DNA of 64,000 bases from Salinarimonas sp046292825 (GTDB lineage Bacteria > Pseudomonadota > Alphaproteobacteria > Rhizobiales > Beijerinckiaceae): NCBI RefSeq assembly GCF_046292825.1, contig NZ_JBKBQG010000025.1, positions 4,679 to 68,678 on the forward strand, read 5' to 3'. Positions 51,708 to 60,467 of this stretch are shown piece after piece. Numbering within the stretch: position 1 is the stretch's first letter; each line of letters opens with the position of its first letter. Position numbers and translations under genes: made by a program. The notes below the pieces were generated by a model, which was not told the origin of the DNA, did no database searches, and saw only the letters and a list, made by a program, of their open reading frames with translations.

Positions 51708-53204
51708 TCACTTCATCGTGGGGATCACGAATTCCGCGCCGTCCTTCACCCCCGAAGGCCAGCGGGCGGTGACGGTCTTGGTCTTCGTGTAGAAGCGGAT
51801 CGCGTCCGGGCCGTGCTGGTTGAGGTCGCCGAAGCCCGAGCGCTTCCAGCCGCCGAAGGTGTAATAGGCGAGCGGCACCGGGATCGGCACGTTGATGCCG
51901 ACCATGCCGACATTCACCTTGGCGGCGAAATCGCGGGCGGCGTCGCCGTCTCGGGTGAAGATCGCGACGCCGTTGCCGTATTGGTGGTCGTTGGCGAGCG
52001 CGAGGCCTTCGGCATAATCCTTGGCGCGCACCACCGAGAGGACCGGGCCGAAGATCTCCTCCTTGTAGATGCGCATGTCGGGGCGCACCTCGTCGAAGAG
52101 GCAGCCGCCCATGTAGAAGCCGCGCTCGTAGCCCTGGAGCGAGAAGTTGCGGCCGTCGACGACGAGCTTGGCGCCCTCCGCGACGCCCGCGTCGACATAG
52201 GCCTTCACCTTCTCGAGGTGGCCCTTCGTCACGAGCGGGCCGAAATCGGCGGACGGATCGGTCGAGGGGCCGACCTTGAGGCTCTCGACGCGCGGGATCA
52301 GCTTCTCCATCAGCCGGTCGGCGGTGGACTGGCCGACGGGGACGGCGACCGAGATCGCCATGCAGCGCTCGCCCGCCGAGCCGTAGCCGGCGCCGATCAG
52401 CGCGTCGACCGTCTGGTCGAGATCGGCGTCGGGCATGATGATCATGTGGTTCTTGGCGCCGCCGAAGCACTGGGCGCGCTTGCCGGTCGCCGCCGCGCGC
52501 GAATAGACGTAATGCGCGATGTCGGAGGAGCCGACGAAGCCCACCGCCCGGATATCGGGATCGTCGAGGATGGCGTCGACCGCCTCCTTGTCGCCGTTGA
52601 CGACGTTGAGCACGCCGGCCGGCAGCCCCGCCTCCATCATCAGTTCGGCAAGCCGCATCGGCACGCCCGGGTCGCGCTCGGACGGCTTGAGGATGAAGGA
52701 ATTGCCGCAGGCGATCGCGGGGGCGAACTTCCACATCGGGATCATGGCGGGGAAGTTGAACGGCGTGATGCCCGCGACCACGCCGAGCGGCTGGCGCATC
52801 GAGTACATGTCGATGCCCGGCCCCGCGCCCTCCGTGAACTCGCCCTTCTGCAGGTGCGCGATGCCGATCACGAACTCGCAGACCTCGAGGCCGCGCTGGA
52901 TGTCGCCCTTGGCGTCGGGAATGGTCTTGCCGTGCTCGCGGGCGAGGAGGTCGGCGAGCTCGTCCATGTTCTTGTTGAGGAGCTCGACGAACTTCATGAA
53001 CACGCGCGCGCGCCGCTGCGGGTTCGTGGCGCCCCAGGCGACCTGCGCCTCGATGGCGTTCTCGACCGCGGCGCGGACCTCGTCGCGCGTGGCGAGGGAG
53101 ACCTTGGCGCGCACCTCCCCGGTCATCGGCTCGTAGACGTCGCCATAACGCCCCGACGATCCCTCGACCTCGCGACCACCGATGAAATGCCCGACCGTGC
53201 GCAT
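51708..53204 (-). CDS. mmsA: CoA-acylating methylmalonate-semialdehyde dehydrogenase
   Basis: Oxidises methylmalonate semialdehyde to propionyl-CoA in valine degradation, also malonate semialdehyde to acetyl-CoA. The 498-residue protein has the ALDH fold with GIDMYSMRQPLGVVAGITPF, FILKPSERDPGVPMRLAEL and GSSDIAHYVYSRAAATGKRA. The MmsA-specific CFGGAKNHMIIMPDADLD and catalytic cysteine in GYGSAGERCMAISVAV follow. The GAKNHxxIMPD wording separates it from other aldehyde dehydrogenases. A divergent LysR gene lies upstream, and an isobutyryl-CoA dehydrogenase-like gene is about 5 kb away. Confidence 0.95.
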   Translation of the reverse strand: MRTVGHFIGGREVEGSSGRYGDVYEPMTGEVRAKVSLATRDEVRAAVENAIEAQVAWGATNPQRRARVFMKFVELLNKNMDELADLLAREHGKTIPDAKGDIQRGLEVCEFVIGIAHLQKGEFTEGAGPGIDMYSMRQPLGVVAGITPFNFPAMIPMWKFAPAIACGNSFILKPSERDPGVPMRLAELMMEAGLPAGVLNVVNGDKEAVDAILDDPDIRAVGFVGSSDIAHYVYSRAAATGKRAQCFGGAKNHMIIMPDADLDQTVDALIGAGYGSAGERCMAISVAVPVGQSTADRLMEKLIPRVESLKVGPSTDPSADFGPLVTKGHLEKVKAYVDAGVAEGAKLVVDGRNFSLQGYERGFYMGGCLFDEVRPDMRIYKEEIFGPVLSVVRAKDYAEGLALANDHQYGNGVAIFTRDGDAARDFAAKVNVGMVGINVPIPVPLAYYTFGGWKRSGFGDLNQHGPDAIRFYTKTKTVTARWPSGVKDGAEFVIPTMK

Positions 53205-53238
53205 GGTGCACGCCTCCCTTGCTCTCAGATCATAGCGT

Positions 53239-53252
53239 TATCATTTGCGATA
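53239..53252. promoter_or_regulatory. Candidate LysR operator upstream of mmsA
   Basis: TATC-N6-GATA, a perfect inverted repeat, lies in the 206-bp gap between divergent mmsA and its LysR neighbour, 35 bases upstream of the mmsA start. The surrounding ATAGCGTTATC to GCTATAGG stretch is AT-rich for this genome, as a promoter would be. Confidence 0.4.
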
Positions 53253-53410
53253 TGCGCACAGCTATAGGAGATTTCGAAGCCAGTACGTGCGTCGATACCC
53301 GTGACCTTGGGTCAACGGCGCAGCCCCGCAAGCCTCCGGTGCGTCTCCCCCGCGCGCCTCCGATCCGTACCGCGGTTCCGTGCTCTCGGAAACCCGCTTG
53401 GAGTCTGTTC

Positions 53411-54319
53411 ATGAGTCGCTTCGATTGGGACGACCTGCGCTTCTTCCTCGCCGTGGCGCGCGTCGGCCGCCTCACCGTCGCCGCGCGCCGGCTGGGCGCC
53501 GACCACGCCACCGTGTCGCGCAGGATTACCGCGCTCGAGGATGCGCTCAAGGCGAAATTGTTCGAGCGGCGTCCGCAGGGATACGCATTGACCGAGCACG
53601 GCGAGCGGCTCCTCGCCAAGGCGGAGGCGATCGAGACGCAGGCGCTCGCGGTCTCCTCCGAGATCGGCGGGGCCGATCTCGCGCTGTCGGGCACCGTGCG
53701 CATCGGCGCGCCCGACGGCTTCGGCACCATGTTCCTCGCCCCCCGCACCGCCGATCTCGCCAAGCAATATCCCGATCTCGAGCTCCAGATCGTCGCGATG
53801 CCGCGGCTCCTGTCCCTGTCGAAGCGCGAGGCGGACATCGCGATCTCGCTCGCGCCGCCGAAAGAGGGCAAGATCGTCGCCCGCCGGCTGACGGACTACA
53901 AGCTCGGCGTCTTCGCCACGCAGGACTATCTCGACCGCGCCAAGCCGATCACGCGCCCGGAGGACCTGCACGAGCATCCGGTGATCGGCTATATCGACGA
54001 TCTCATCTTCACGCCCGAGCTCGACTATCTCGACGAGGTCGCCAAGGGCTTGCGCGCCAAGATCTCCTCCTCCTCGCTCGTCACCCAGATGCAGGCGGCG
54101 CTCGCCGGGGTGGGGGTCTGCGTGCTGCCTTACTACGTCGCCGCCCAGGACCCGCGCCTCGTCCAGGTGCTGCCGGAGGCGACGAGCTTCGTGCGCTCCT
54201 ATTGGCTGATCGTCCACGCCGACCTGAAGGACATCGCCCGCATCCGCGCGACGATGGATTTCCTGGTCCGCGAGGTGAAGGCGGCGCGGCTCGACTTCAT
54301 GCCGGAGGACCGGCCCTGA
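53411..54319 (+). CDS. LysR-family regulator divergent from mmsA
   Basis: A 302-residue LysR-type regulator. The DNA-binding domain opens FDWDDLRFFLAVARVGRLTVAARRLGADHATVSRRI and continues to LFERRPQGYALTEHGERLL. The effector domain has TVRIGAPDGFGTMFLAPR, LEL, DIAISLAPPKEG and GVGVCVLPYYVAAQ. The tandem placement with mmsA on the opposite strand, with a palindrome between, suggests it regulates valine catabolism; the family also autoregulates. The ATG at 53411 was chosen because the helix-turn-helix starts immediately after. Confidence 0.92.
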   Translation: MSRFDWDDLRFFLAVARVGRLTVAARRLGADHATVSRRITALEDALKAKLFERRPQGYALTEHGERLLAKAEAIETQALAVSSEIGGADLALSGTVRIGAPDGFGTMFLAPRTADLAKQYPDLELQIVAMPRLLSLSKREADIAISLAPPKEGKIVARRLTDYKLGVFATQDYLDRAKPITRPEDLHEHPVIGYIDDLIFTPELDYLDEVAKGLRAKISSSSLVTQMQAALAGVGVCVLPYYVAAQDPRLVQVLPEATSFVRSYWLIVHADLKDIARIRATMDFLVREVKAARLDFMPEDRP

Positions 54320-54415
54320 GCGGTCGAGGCGCTATCCTGAATGTGTCGTCAAGGGGGGCGCCGACAGGGCGAGCTCCATCGGTGTCATCCCCGACGATCT
54401 CCGCCCCCCCTTCCC

Positions 54416-55708
54416 TCACTCCGCCGCGCGGCGCGGCTTGAGGCGCTCGAGGGGGGTGATGCGCAGCAGGGTGATGCGGTTTCGCGTCTTGCGCAGCACC
54501 TGGAAGCGGAAGCCGTGGAAGGTGAAGGCCTGGCCCGTCTCGGGGATGAGCTGCGCCTCGTGGATGACGAGGCCGGCGATGGTGGTGGCCTCCTCGTCGG
54601 GCAGGTTCCAGTCCATCACCCGGTTGAGGTCGCGGATCGGCACCGAGCCGTCGACGTTCACCGAGCCGTCGAGCTGAACGCGCACGCCCGACACCGAGAG
54701 ATCGTGCTCGTCCTTGATGTCGCCGACGATCTCCTCGAGGATGTCCTCGAGCGTCACGAGCCCCTGCACCTCGCCGTATTCGTCGACGACGAGGGCGAAG
54801 TGCGTCTTCTTGACGAGGAAGGCGCGCAATTGGTCGCGCAGGCTCGTGCGATCGGGCACGAACCAGGGCTCGAGCGCGATCTGGTCGATCTTCAGCCGCC
54901 CCGCCTCCCCGCCGGCCGCGTCGAGCGCGCGCAGGAGGTCCTTCGCGTGCAGGATGCCGACGATGTTCTCGTGGCGCCCGCGCCAGAGCGGCAGGCGGGT
55001 ATGGGGCGAGGTGAGGACCTCGCGCACGATCTCGTCGGGCGGAAGGTCCGCGTCGATCATGCGCATGCGCGTGCGGTGGACCATCACGTCCTCCACCACG
55101 AGCTCGCGCAGGTCGAGGAGGCCGCCGAGCATGTCGCGCTCGGCCTTGGCGACGCCGCCCTCCTTGTGGAGGAGGTCCACCTGCCCGCGCAGCTCCTCGG
55201 TCGCCGAGAGGATGTTCTGCGTCTTGCCGAGCTGCACGCCGAAGAGCGACAGGAGCCCGCGGATGAACTTCTCGACGGCGAGCGTCAGCGGGCCGAAGAG
55301 GGCGACGATCCAGGAGATCGGCTTGGCGACCGCCAGCGCGACGCGATCGGGGAAGTTGATCGCCACCGTCTTCGGCAGCACCTCGGAGAACACGATCACG
55401 AAGGCCGATACCGCGATCGTCGCGTAGACGATGCCCACCTCGCCGAAGATCGACAGGAGGATGCCCGTCGTCAGCGAGGCGGCGAGCGTGTTGACGAGGT
55501 TGTTGCCGATCAGAATGCCGCCGATCAGCCGCTCGCGGGTGGCGAGCAGCGTGTTGACGAGGGCCGCGCGCCCGTCGCCGCTCTTCTCGAGCGCGTGCAT
55601 GCGCGCCCGCGAGGACGCGGTCAGCGCCGTCTCCGAGCCGGAGAAGAAGCCGGAGAGCACGAAACAGGCGATCAGAGCCGGGATCGCGATCCAGAGCATG
55701 CCGTCCAT
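54416..55708 (-). CDS. CNNM/CBS-domain membrane protein (HlyC/CorC family, hemolysin-type)
   Basis: A 430-residue membrane protein. A DUF21 domain with three to four helices (LWIAIPALIACFVLSGFFSGSETALTASS, LIGGILIGNNLVNTLAASL) comes first. A pair of CBS domains follows (VMVHRTRMRMIDADLPP; FALVVDEYGEVQGLVTLEDILEEIVGDI), then a C-terminal CorC_HlyC domain. The SGSETALTA and IGNNLVNTLA pieces are typical. The family is linked to magnesium/cobalt efflux. It starts 17 bases after aroB, the conserved Rhizobiales aroK-aroB-hemolysin order. The name hemolysin does not imply a toxin. Confidence 0.91.
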   Translation of the reverse strand: MDGMLWIAIPALIACFVLSGFFSGSETALTASSRARMHALEKSGDGRAALVNTLLATRERLIGGILIGNNLVNTLAASLTTGILLSIFGEVGIVYATIAVSAFVIVFSEVLPKTVAINFPDRVALAVAKPISWIVALFGPLTLAVEKFIRGLLSLFGVQLGKTQNILSATEELRGQVDLLHKEGGVAKAERDMLGGLLDLRELVVEDVMVHRTRMRMIDADLPPDEIVREVLTSPHTRLPLWRGRHENIVGILHAKDLLRALDAAGGEAGRLKIDQIALEPWFVPDRTSLRDQLRAFLVKKTHFALVVDEYGEVQGLVTLEDILEEIVGDIKDEHDLSVSGVRVQLDGSVNVDGSVPIRDLNRVMDWNLPDEEATTIAGLVIHEAQLIPETGQAFTFHGFRFQVLRKTRNRITLLRITPLERLKPRRAAE

Positions 55709-55725
55709 GTCGCTCCTCGTGGTTC

Positions 55726-56862
55726 TCAGGCGGAGGCGGGGGCGCCGAGCTCGTCGAGGAGGAACGCGCGCACGTCCTCGACCGCGACGCCCGTCGCGAT
55801 GAAGCTCGCGCCGATGCCGCGGGCGAGGATGAAGGTGAGCGCGCCGGCGACGACCTTCTTGTCCTGCGCCATGGCGTCGAGCAGGCCGTCGACGTCGGGC
55901 GCGAGGCCGGGGATCGCGGCGATGCGGGTCGGCAGGCCCACGCTCTCGAGATGACGCGCGACGCGCGCGGCATCGTCGGGCGGACACAGGTTCAGCCGCG
56001 CGGAGAAGCGGAAGGCGAGCGCGAGCCCGATACCCACCGCCTCGCCGTGGACGAGGCGCGCGGCGTCGTAGCGGGCGAGGCGCTCCAGCGCATGCGCGAA
56101 GGTGTGGCCGAGATTGAGGAGCGCGCGGTCGCCCTCCTCGCGCTCGTCGCGCGCGACGATCGCCGCCTTGGCGCGGCAGGAGACGGCGACCGCGTGCTCG
56201 CGCGCCGGGCCTCCGGCGAGCACCTGCGCGCCGTTCTCCTCGCACCAGGCGAAGAAGGCGGGATCGTCGATGAGGCCGTATTTCACCACTTCCGCATAGC
56301 CGGCCCGGGCCTCGCGCGCGGGCAGCGTGTCGAGGAGCGCCGTGTCGGCGAGGACGAGGCTCGGCTGGTAGAAGGTGCCGATCAGGTTCTTGCCGTGGGG
56401 CGAATTGATGCCGGTCTTGCCGCCGACCGACGAATCGACCTGCGCGAGGAGGCTGGTCGGCACCTGCACGAAGCGCATGCCGCGCCGCACGATCGCCGCG
56501 GCAAAGCCCGCGAGATCGCCGACGACCCCGCCGCCGAGCGCCAGCACGAGGTCGCGCCGCTCGATGCGCGCCGCGAGCAGCCCCTCGCAGACGTCTTCGA
56601 GCACGCGCCAGCTCTTCGCGCCCTCGCCGGGGGACACCGTGACGAGATCGGTCCGAAGGCCCGCGGCCTCGAGGCTCGCGAGGATCGGCCCGGCATGCAG
56701 CGCGCCGACATTCTCGTCGGTGACGATCGCCACCGCGCGCGCGCCGAGCGCGCGGGCGCGCGCGCCGGCCTCCTGCGAGACGCCGCGGCCGATCAGGATC
56801 TCGTAGGAGCGCTCGCCGAGCGCGACGTGAACGCTCTCCCGTCGTGGCTCGATCGTGCTCAT
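55726..56862 (-). CDS. aroB: 3-dehydroquinate synthase
   Basis: The second step of the shikimate pathway, NAD- and metal-dependent, 378 residues. Conserved pieces are VSPGEGAKSWRVLEDVCEGLL, LALGGGVVGDLAGFAAA, RFVQVPTSLLAQVDSSVGGK, TGINSPHGKNLIGTFYQP, GYAEVVKYGLIDD and the metal-ligand segments EEGDRALLNLGHTFAHALE and VHGEAVGIG. Its ATG at 56862 overlaps the aroK stop (ATGA). This coupling is standard for the family. Confidence 0.97.
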   Translation of the reverse strand: MSTIEPRRESVHVALGERSYEILIGRGVSQEAGARARALGARAVAIVTDENVGALHAGPILASLEAAGLRTDLVTVSPGEGAKSWRVLEDVCEGLLAARIERRDLVLALGGGVVGDLAGFAAAIVRRGMRFVQVPTSLLAQVDSSVGGKTGINSPHGKNLIGTFYQPSLVLADTALLDTLPAREARAGYAEVVKYGLIDDPAFFAWCEENGAQVLAGGPAREHAVAVSCRAKAAIVARDEREEGDRALLNLGHTFAHALERLARYDAARLVHGEAVGIGLALAFRFSARLNLCPPDDAARVARHLESVGLPTRIAAIPGLAPDVDGLLDAMAQDKKVVAGALTFILARGIGASFIATGVAVEDVRAFLLDELGAPASA

Positions 56863-57509
56863 CGCCCGCCCTCTCTCGATGTCGCGACCGCCTCTTCGTC
56901 CGCATGCGCCAGATGCGCGTCGAGCGCGGCGACGATCGCGTCGACCACCTCGCCATGGGTTCCGTCGCGGCTGACGACCCTCAGATCGGCGAGCGCGTAG
57001 ACGGGATAGCGCTCGTCCATCAGCCGCCGCATCGTGCCCTCGGGGTCCGGGTTCTGGAGGAGCGGCCGGGTCGGGCGCTTGCGCACGCGCCGCATTAGCG
57101 TGTCGAGATCGGCCTCGAGCCAGACCGAGATGCCGGCCTGCGCGATCGCGGCGCGCGTCTGCGCGTCCATGTAGGCGCCGCCGCCGGTGGCGAGCACCAT
57201 CGCGCCCGCGTGCAGGAGGCGGTCGATGACGCGGCGCTCGCCGTCGCGAAAGTAGGGCTCGCCGAAGGTCGCGAAGATGTCGGCGATCGACATGCCGGCC
57301 GCGTCCTCGATCTCGCTGTCCGCATCGCGGAAGGGCAGGCCGAGCCGGCTTGCGAGCCGGCGGCCGACCGTGCTCTTGCCCGCGCCCATCAGGCCGACGA
57401 GCACGACCGGCCGCTCGCCGAGCCGCTCCCGCACGCGCCCCTCCGCGCCCGGCTGCGCCGCCCCGTCCGCCGCCCCGCCCGTCTCGACCCTGCCCGACCG
57501 CTCGCTCAT
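56859..57509 (-). CDS. aroK: Shikimate kinase
   Basis: Phosphorylates shikimate with ATP, 216 residues. The N-terminal 32 residues are a low-complexity extension. Walker A is LVGLMGAGKSTVGRRLA, the shikimate-binding FRDADSEIED follows, then FATFGEPYFRDGERRVI and GGGAYMD. The lid is RVRKRPTRPLLQNPDPEG, ending with RYPVYALADLRV. The last bases overlap the aroB start by four. It leads the aroK-aroB-CNNM operon. Confidence 0.96.
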   Translation of the reverse strand: MSERSGRVETGGAADGAAQPGAEGRVRERLGERPVVLVGLMGAGKSTVGRRLASRLGLPFRDADSEIEDAAGMSIADIFATFGEPYFRDGERRVIDRLLHAGAMVLATGGGAYMDAQTRAAIAQAGISVWLEADLDTLMRRVRKRPTRPLLQNPDPEGTMRRLMDERYPVYALADLRVVSRDGTHGEVVDAIVAALDAHLAHADEEAVATSREGGR

Positions 57510-57563
57510 CAGGCTGGAATAGCATCGCTGGCGGCGGCTGTCATCGCGGGTGGGATTGGGGAT

Positions 57564-57758
57564 TCACGTGCGAATCGCGACGTGGTATGTTTCGTCGTCG
57601 TCGACGTCTGCGCGGCGTAGGCGATACCGGAAGCGCGACACGGTGATATTCTGCTGGCCGTAGCACCGTCTCTCGGGACGGGAGCGCTTTGTGGGGTTCC
57701 GTTGCAGGCCCCATCGCTTTCGGAGATCGCGGGCGCTCCCCTGTGGAGCGCCCGTCAC
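57564..57758 (-). CDS. Doubtful short ORF upstream of aroK
   Basis: A 64-residue open frame in the 258-bp gap between aroK and the acyl-CoA dehydrogenase gene. The translated text (ending FRYRLRRADVDDDETYHVAIRT) is Arg-rich and shows no family I recognise. Its 5' end overlaps a hairpin at 57731-57753 that looks like the terminator of the next gene, which argues against a real gene. The region is less GC-rich than its neighbours. Confidence 0.2.
   Translation of the reverse strand: MTGAPQGSARDLRKRWGLQRNPTKRSRPERRCYGQQNITVSRFRYRLRRADVDDDETYHVAIRT
57731..57753 (-). terminator. Hairpin after the acyl-CoA dehydrogenase gene
   Basis: A perfect 9-bp stem, GGGCGCTCC (57731-57739) and GGAGCGCCC (57745-57753), with a 5-nt loop lies 15 bases past the stop of the minus-strand dehydrogenase gene. 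No T-run follows, so it may act with Rho or as a 3' protective hairpin. Confidence 0.5.
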
Positions 57759-57767
57759 TCCTCCCCC

Positions 57768-58931
57768 TCACCGCCCGATCAACGCCCGCGCCACGATCAC
57801 CCGCATGATCTCGTTCGTCCCTTCCAGGATCTGGTGCACCCTCAAGTCGCGGACGATCTTCTCGATGCCGTAATCGGCGAGGTAGCCGTAGCCGCCGTGG
57901 ATCTGGAGGGCCTCGTTGGCGATCTCGAAGCCGCGGTCGGTGGCGATGCGCTTGGCCATGGCGCACAAGGTCGTCGCCTCGGGCGTCTTCGCGTCGAGCG
58001 CGGCGGCGGCGCGCCAGAGGAAGGTGCGCGCGGCCTCGAGCTCGCTCGCCATGTCGGCGAGCTTGAATTGCAGCGCCTGGAACTGGCTCAGGGTCTTGCC
58101 GAAGGCGGTGCGCTCGCGGGCATAGGCGAGCGCCTTGTCGAGCGCGGCCTGCGCCCCGCCGAGCGAGCAGGCGCCGATATTGAGCCGGCCGCCGTCGAGG
58201 CCCGCCATGGCGATCTTGAAGCCGATGCCCTCGGGTCCGAGCCGATTGGCGACCGGCACGCGCGCGCCCTCCAGGATCACCTGGGCGGTGGGCTGCGCGT
58301 TCCAGCCCATCTTCTTCTCCTGCGCGCCGAAGGAGAGGCCGGGCGTGTCGCGCTCGATCACGAGCGTCGAGACCCCGCCCGCCCCCTCCTCGCCGGTGCG
58401 CACCATGGTGACGTAGAGGTCGGAGGCGCCGGCGCCCGAGATGAATTGCTTGACGCCGTCGACGACGTAGACATCGCCCTCGCGCCGGGCGCGCGTCTTG
58501 AGCGCGGCGGCGTCCGAGCCGGCGCCGGGCTCGGTGAGGCAATAGCTCGCCACGAGATCCATCGCGCACAGGCCCGGCAGCCATTTGCGGCGCTGCTCGT
58601 CGGAGCCGTAGGAATCGATCATCCAGGCGGCCATGTTGTGGATCGAGACGAAGGCCGAAACGGTCGGGCAGCCGGTCGCGAGCGCTTCGAAGATGAGGGC
58701 CGCGTCGAGCCGCCCCAGCCCCGAGCCGCCGACGTCCTCGGAGATGTACACCCCGCCCATGCCGAGCGCGGCCGCCTCGCGCATCACGTCGAGCGGGAAA
58801 TGCTTCTCCTCGTCCCAGCGCACCGCGTGCGGCGCGAGCTTCTCCTGCGCGAAGGCGCGGGCCATGTCGCGGATGGCGAGGTGGTCCTCGGTCAGGCCGA
58901 AGAGCGGCGTCGTCGTGTGCGGGATCGTCAT
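57768..58931 (-). CDS. Acyl-CoA dehydrogenase, isobutyryl-CoA dehydrogenase-like
   Basis: A 387-residue FAD acyl-CoA dehydrogenase. Landmarks are FGLTEDHLAIRDMARAFAQEKLAP, MGGVYISEDVGGSGLGRLDAAL, SYCLTEPGAGSDAAALKT, VDGVKQFISGAGASDLYVTM and GGRLNIGACSLGGAQAALD. The C-terminal IHGGYGYLADYGIEKIVRD and ILEGTNEIMRVIVAR follow. The wording resembles isobutyryl-CoA dehydrogenase (ACAD8), which acts in valine breakdown and would feed mmsA about 5 kb away. It stands alone on its strand, so substrate assignment is inferential. Confidence 0.88.
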   Translation of the reverse strand: MTIPHTTTPLFGLTEDHLAIRDMARAFAQEKLAPHAVRWDEEKHFPLDVMREAAALGMGGVYISEDVGGSGLGRLDAALIFEALATGCPTVSAFVSIHNMAAWMIDSYGSDEQRRKWLPGLCAMDLVASYCLTEPGAGSDAAALKTRARREGDVYVVDGVKQFISGAGASDLYVTMVRTGEEGAGGVSTLVIERDTPGLSFGAQEKKMGWNAQPTAQVILEGARVPVANRLGPEGIGFKIAMAGLDGGRLNIGACSLGGAQAALDKALAYARERTAFGKTLSQFQALQFKLADMASELEAARTFLWRAAAALDAKTPEATTLCAMAKRIATDRGFEIANEALQIHGGYGYLADYGIEKIVRDLRVHQILEGTNEIMRVIVARALIGR

Positions 58932-59232
58932 GGTGGGCGTGCTCGCTTCCTCTCGCGCGCTCTCGTCTCGGCGGCTCGTCGCCGATCATGCGGAAGCCGC
59001 GGCGCCGCGCAAGGGAGCCGGGAGACGCAATTTCTCGCGCGCGGCGCTTCCTTAAGGTCGGGGAAGTAAGCGGCGGCGCCTGCGCGGTTTCGGTCGCCCT
59101 CTTTCGGCGCGCGGCGAGACGGAGTACAGTCGAACTTACGACGAGGCGCCGCGAATCGGCGATGCGGGCAAGATGCCGCCACGCTCGATTGCGCAATTTC
59201 CTGGCATCACCCATGGCCGAGCGAGGGCGACG
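58932..59232. other. Intergenic region with nothing recognised
   Basis: A 301-bp divergent gap between the acyl-CoA dehydrogenase gene and a small exported protein. It must hold both promoters but no repeat, hairpin or clear box was found. An in-frame ATG at 59173 could extend the next gene by 20 residues. Confidence 0.4.
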
Positions 59233-59532
59233 ATGAGGCGACGGGGGAGGTTCGGCGCGGCCGTGCTGCTCGCGAGCCTTTCCGCGAGCCTGCTCGTGCC
59301 CCCGCCCGCCGCCGCGGAGGGCGGCGCTTTCGATCTGTCCTCCGCCTTCTCGCCCGTCCTCACGGCGGTCTCGCGCGCCGTTTTTCCGCCGAGCCGCGCC
59401 GCGGAGGCCGATCCGGCTCTGTTCGCACCGCAGGCGATGAGCGGCGAGGGGACGGCAGCGCGCCTGCGCCCCCCGGCCGCGACACGTCCCGCGCTCCTCG
59501 ACGGGCCGCTACTCCTGCGCGGGAAATTGTAG
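59233..59532 (+). CDS. Small exported hypothetical protein
   Basis: A 99-residue protein with a clear signal peptide: MRRRGRFGAAVLLASLSASL then LVPPPAAAEGG, a basic start, hydrophobic core and AxA-type cleavage site. The mature part is short and Ala/Pro-rich with FDLSSAFSPVLTAVSRAVF. GAGGG lies seven bases before the ATG at 59233; an upstream in-frame ATG at 59173 would bury the signal. No family is recognised. Length and export suggest a periplasmic or envelope protein. Confidence 0.6.
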   Translation: MRRRGRFGAAVLLASLSASLLVPPPAAAEGGAFDLSSAFSPVLTAVSRAVFPPSRAAEADPALFAPQAMSGEGTAARLRPPAATRPALLDGPLLLRGKL

Positions 59533-59561
59533 ACGCGGCGAGGCGTCGAGCCGCGCCGGCC

Positions 59562-59768
59562 TCAGGGATTGGTGCGCCCGGTCGTCCGAGGATCGACGCC
59601 GCCGGTGCGGTCGGCATCGTTCATGACGTCGCCCTCGAAGGTGTTCTCTCCTTGGATCGGCAGGCCGCTCGTGCCCTGCCGGTACTGGCCCTTCGAGCGG
59701 CCGATGCCGGGATCGCTCTTCAGGTCGCGATCGGTGGGCGCGCGCGTCTTCGGATGCTTGTTCGACAT
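59562..59768 (-). CDS. Small hydrophilic hypothetical protein
   Basis: A 68-residue protein, very polar, Gly/Arg/Asp-rich (MSNKHPKTRAPTDRDLKSDP, GQYRQGTSGLPIQGENTFEG). It has no hydrophobic segment or known motif and looks disordered. The amino-acid content is less Ala/Arg-biased than shadow frames here, which supports a real gene. It lies upstream of nothing obvious on its strand and 93 bases from the universal stress gene. Confidence 0.5.
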   Translation of the reverse strand: MSNKHPKTRAPTDRDLKSDPGIGRSKGQYRQGTSGLPIQGENTFEGDVMNDADRTGGVDPRTTGRTNP

Positions 59769-59861
59769 GCCGGACTCCTGCCGTTCCTCGCCGGCCTCGC
59801 GCCGGCTGCCTCCCGGTGAACCGGTCGCGGCAAGGCGGGTTCCCGAGCGCGGCCTCTCGGC

Positions 59862-60362
59862 TCAGCCCGCGAGCGCGTCGATGTCCTCGTCCGAGAGGAC
59901 GCCCGGCACGATGACCACGGGCACGGGAAAGGTGCTCGCGGCGACGCCCGCGAGCGTCGAGACGAGCGGGCCGGGGCCCTCGCTCGAGGTGCCGGCGGCG
60001 AGGACGAGGAAGGAGATGTCCTCGTCCTCGTCGATGAGCTTGAGGATCTCCTCCTGCTTGTTGCCCACGCGGGCGATTCGCTCCGGCTCGACGCCCGCCG
60101 CCTCGCGGGCGAGGGTGGCGGCGGCCTCGAGCTGCTCCTCCGCCTCGTCCTCGGCCTCCGCGCGCATCACGTCGCCGACGCCGAGCCATTCGAAGCCGTC
60201 GGGCATGTCGGAGACGGCGAGCATCACGAGCTTGGCGCCGAGGCGCGCGACGCGGCGGGCGGCGAATCGCACCGCGCGCGCGCATTCCGGCGTCTCGTCG
60301 ACGAAGACCAGGAATTTGGGGCGGTGGCCCGCCTCGTAGGAGCGTCGTCGGGAATAGGGCAT
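59862..60362 (-). CDS. Universal stress protein (UspA family)
   Basis: A 166-residue single Usp domain. A short basic N-terminus precedes the first strand KFLVFVDETPECARAVRFAA, then LVMLAVSD. The later EILKLIDEDEDISFLVLAAG and GTSSEGPGPLVSTLAGVAAS, ending FPVPVVIVPGVL, match the ATP-binding type of C-terminal strand and loop only loosely (the G-2x-G-9x-GS motif is altered). Nucleotide binding is therefore uncertain. It is near the AcuI gene on the same strand, 105 bases from it. Confidence 0.85.
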   Translation of the reverse strand: MPYSRRRSYEAGHRPKFLVFVDETPECARAVRFAARRVARLGAKLVMLAVSDMPDGFEWLGVGDVMRAEAEDEAEEQLEAAATLAREAAGVEPERIARVGNKQEEILKLIDEDEDISFLVLAAGTSSEGPGPLVSTLAGVAASTFPVPVVIVPGVLSDEDIDALAG

Positions 60363-60467
60363 TACCGAGCCTCTCTGCGAGCCGGCCTCGATCGGGGCCT
60401 TCGGGGGTTGCGTCGGACGCGATGCTGCCGCCGCACGAGGTGGAGGGCAAGCGTCGCGGCAGCGTCC

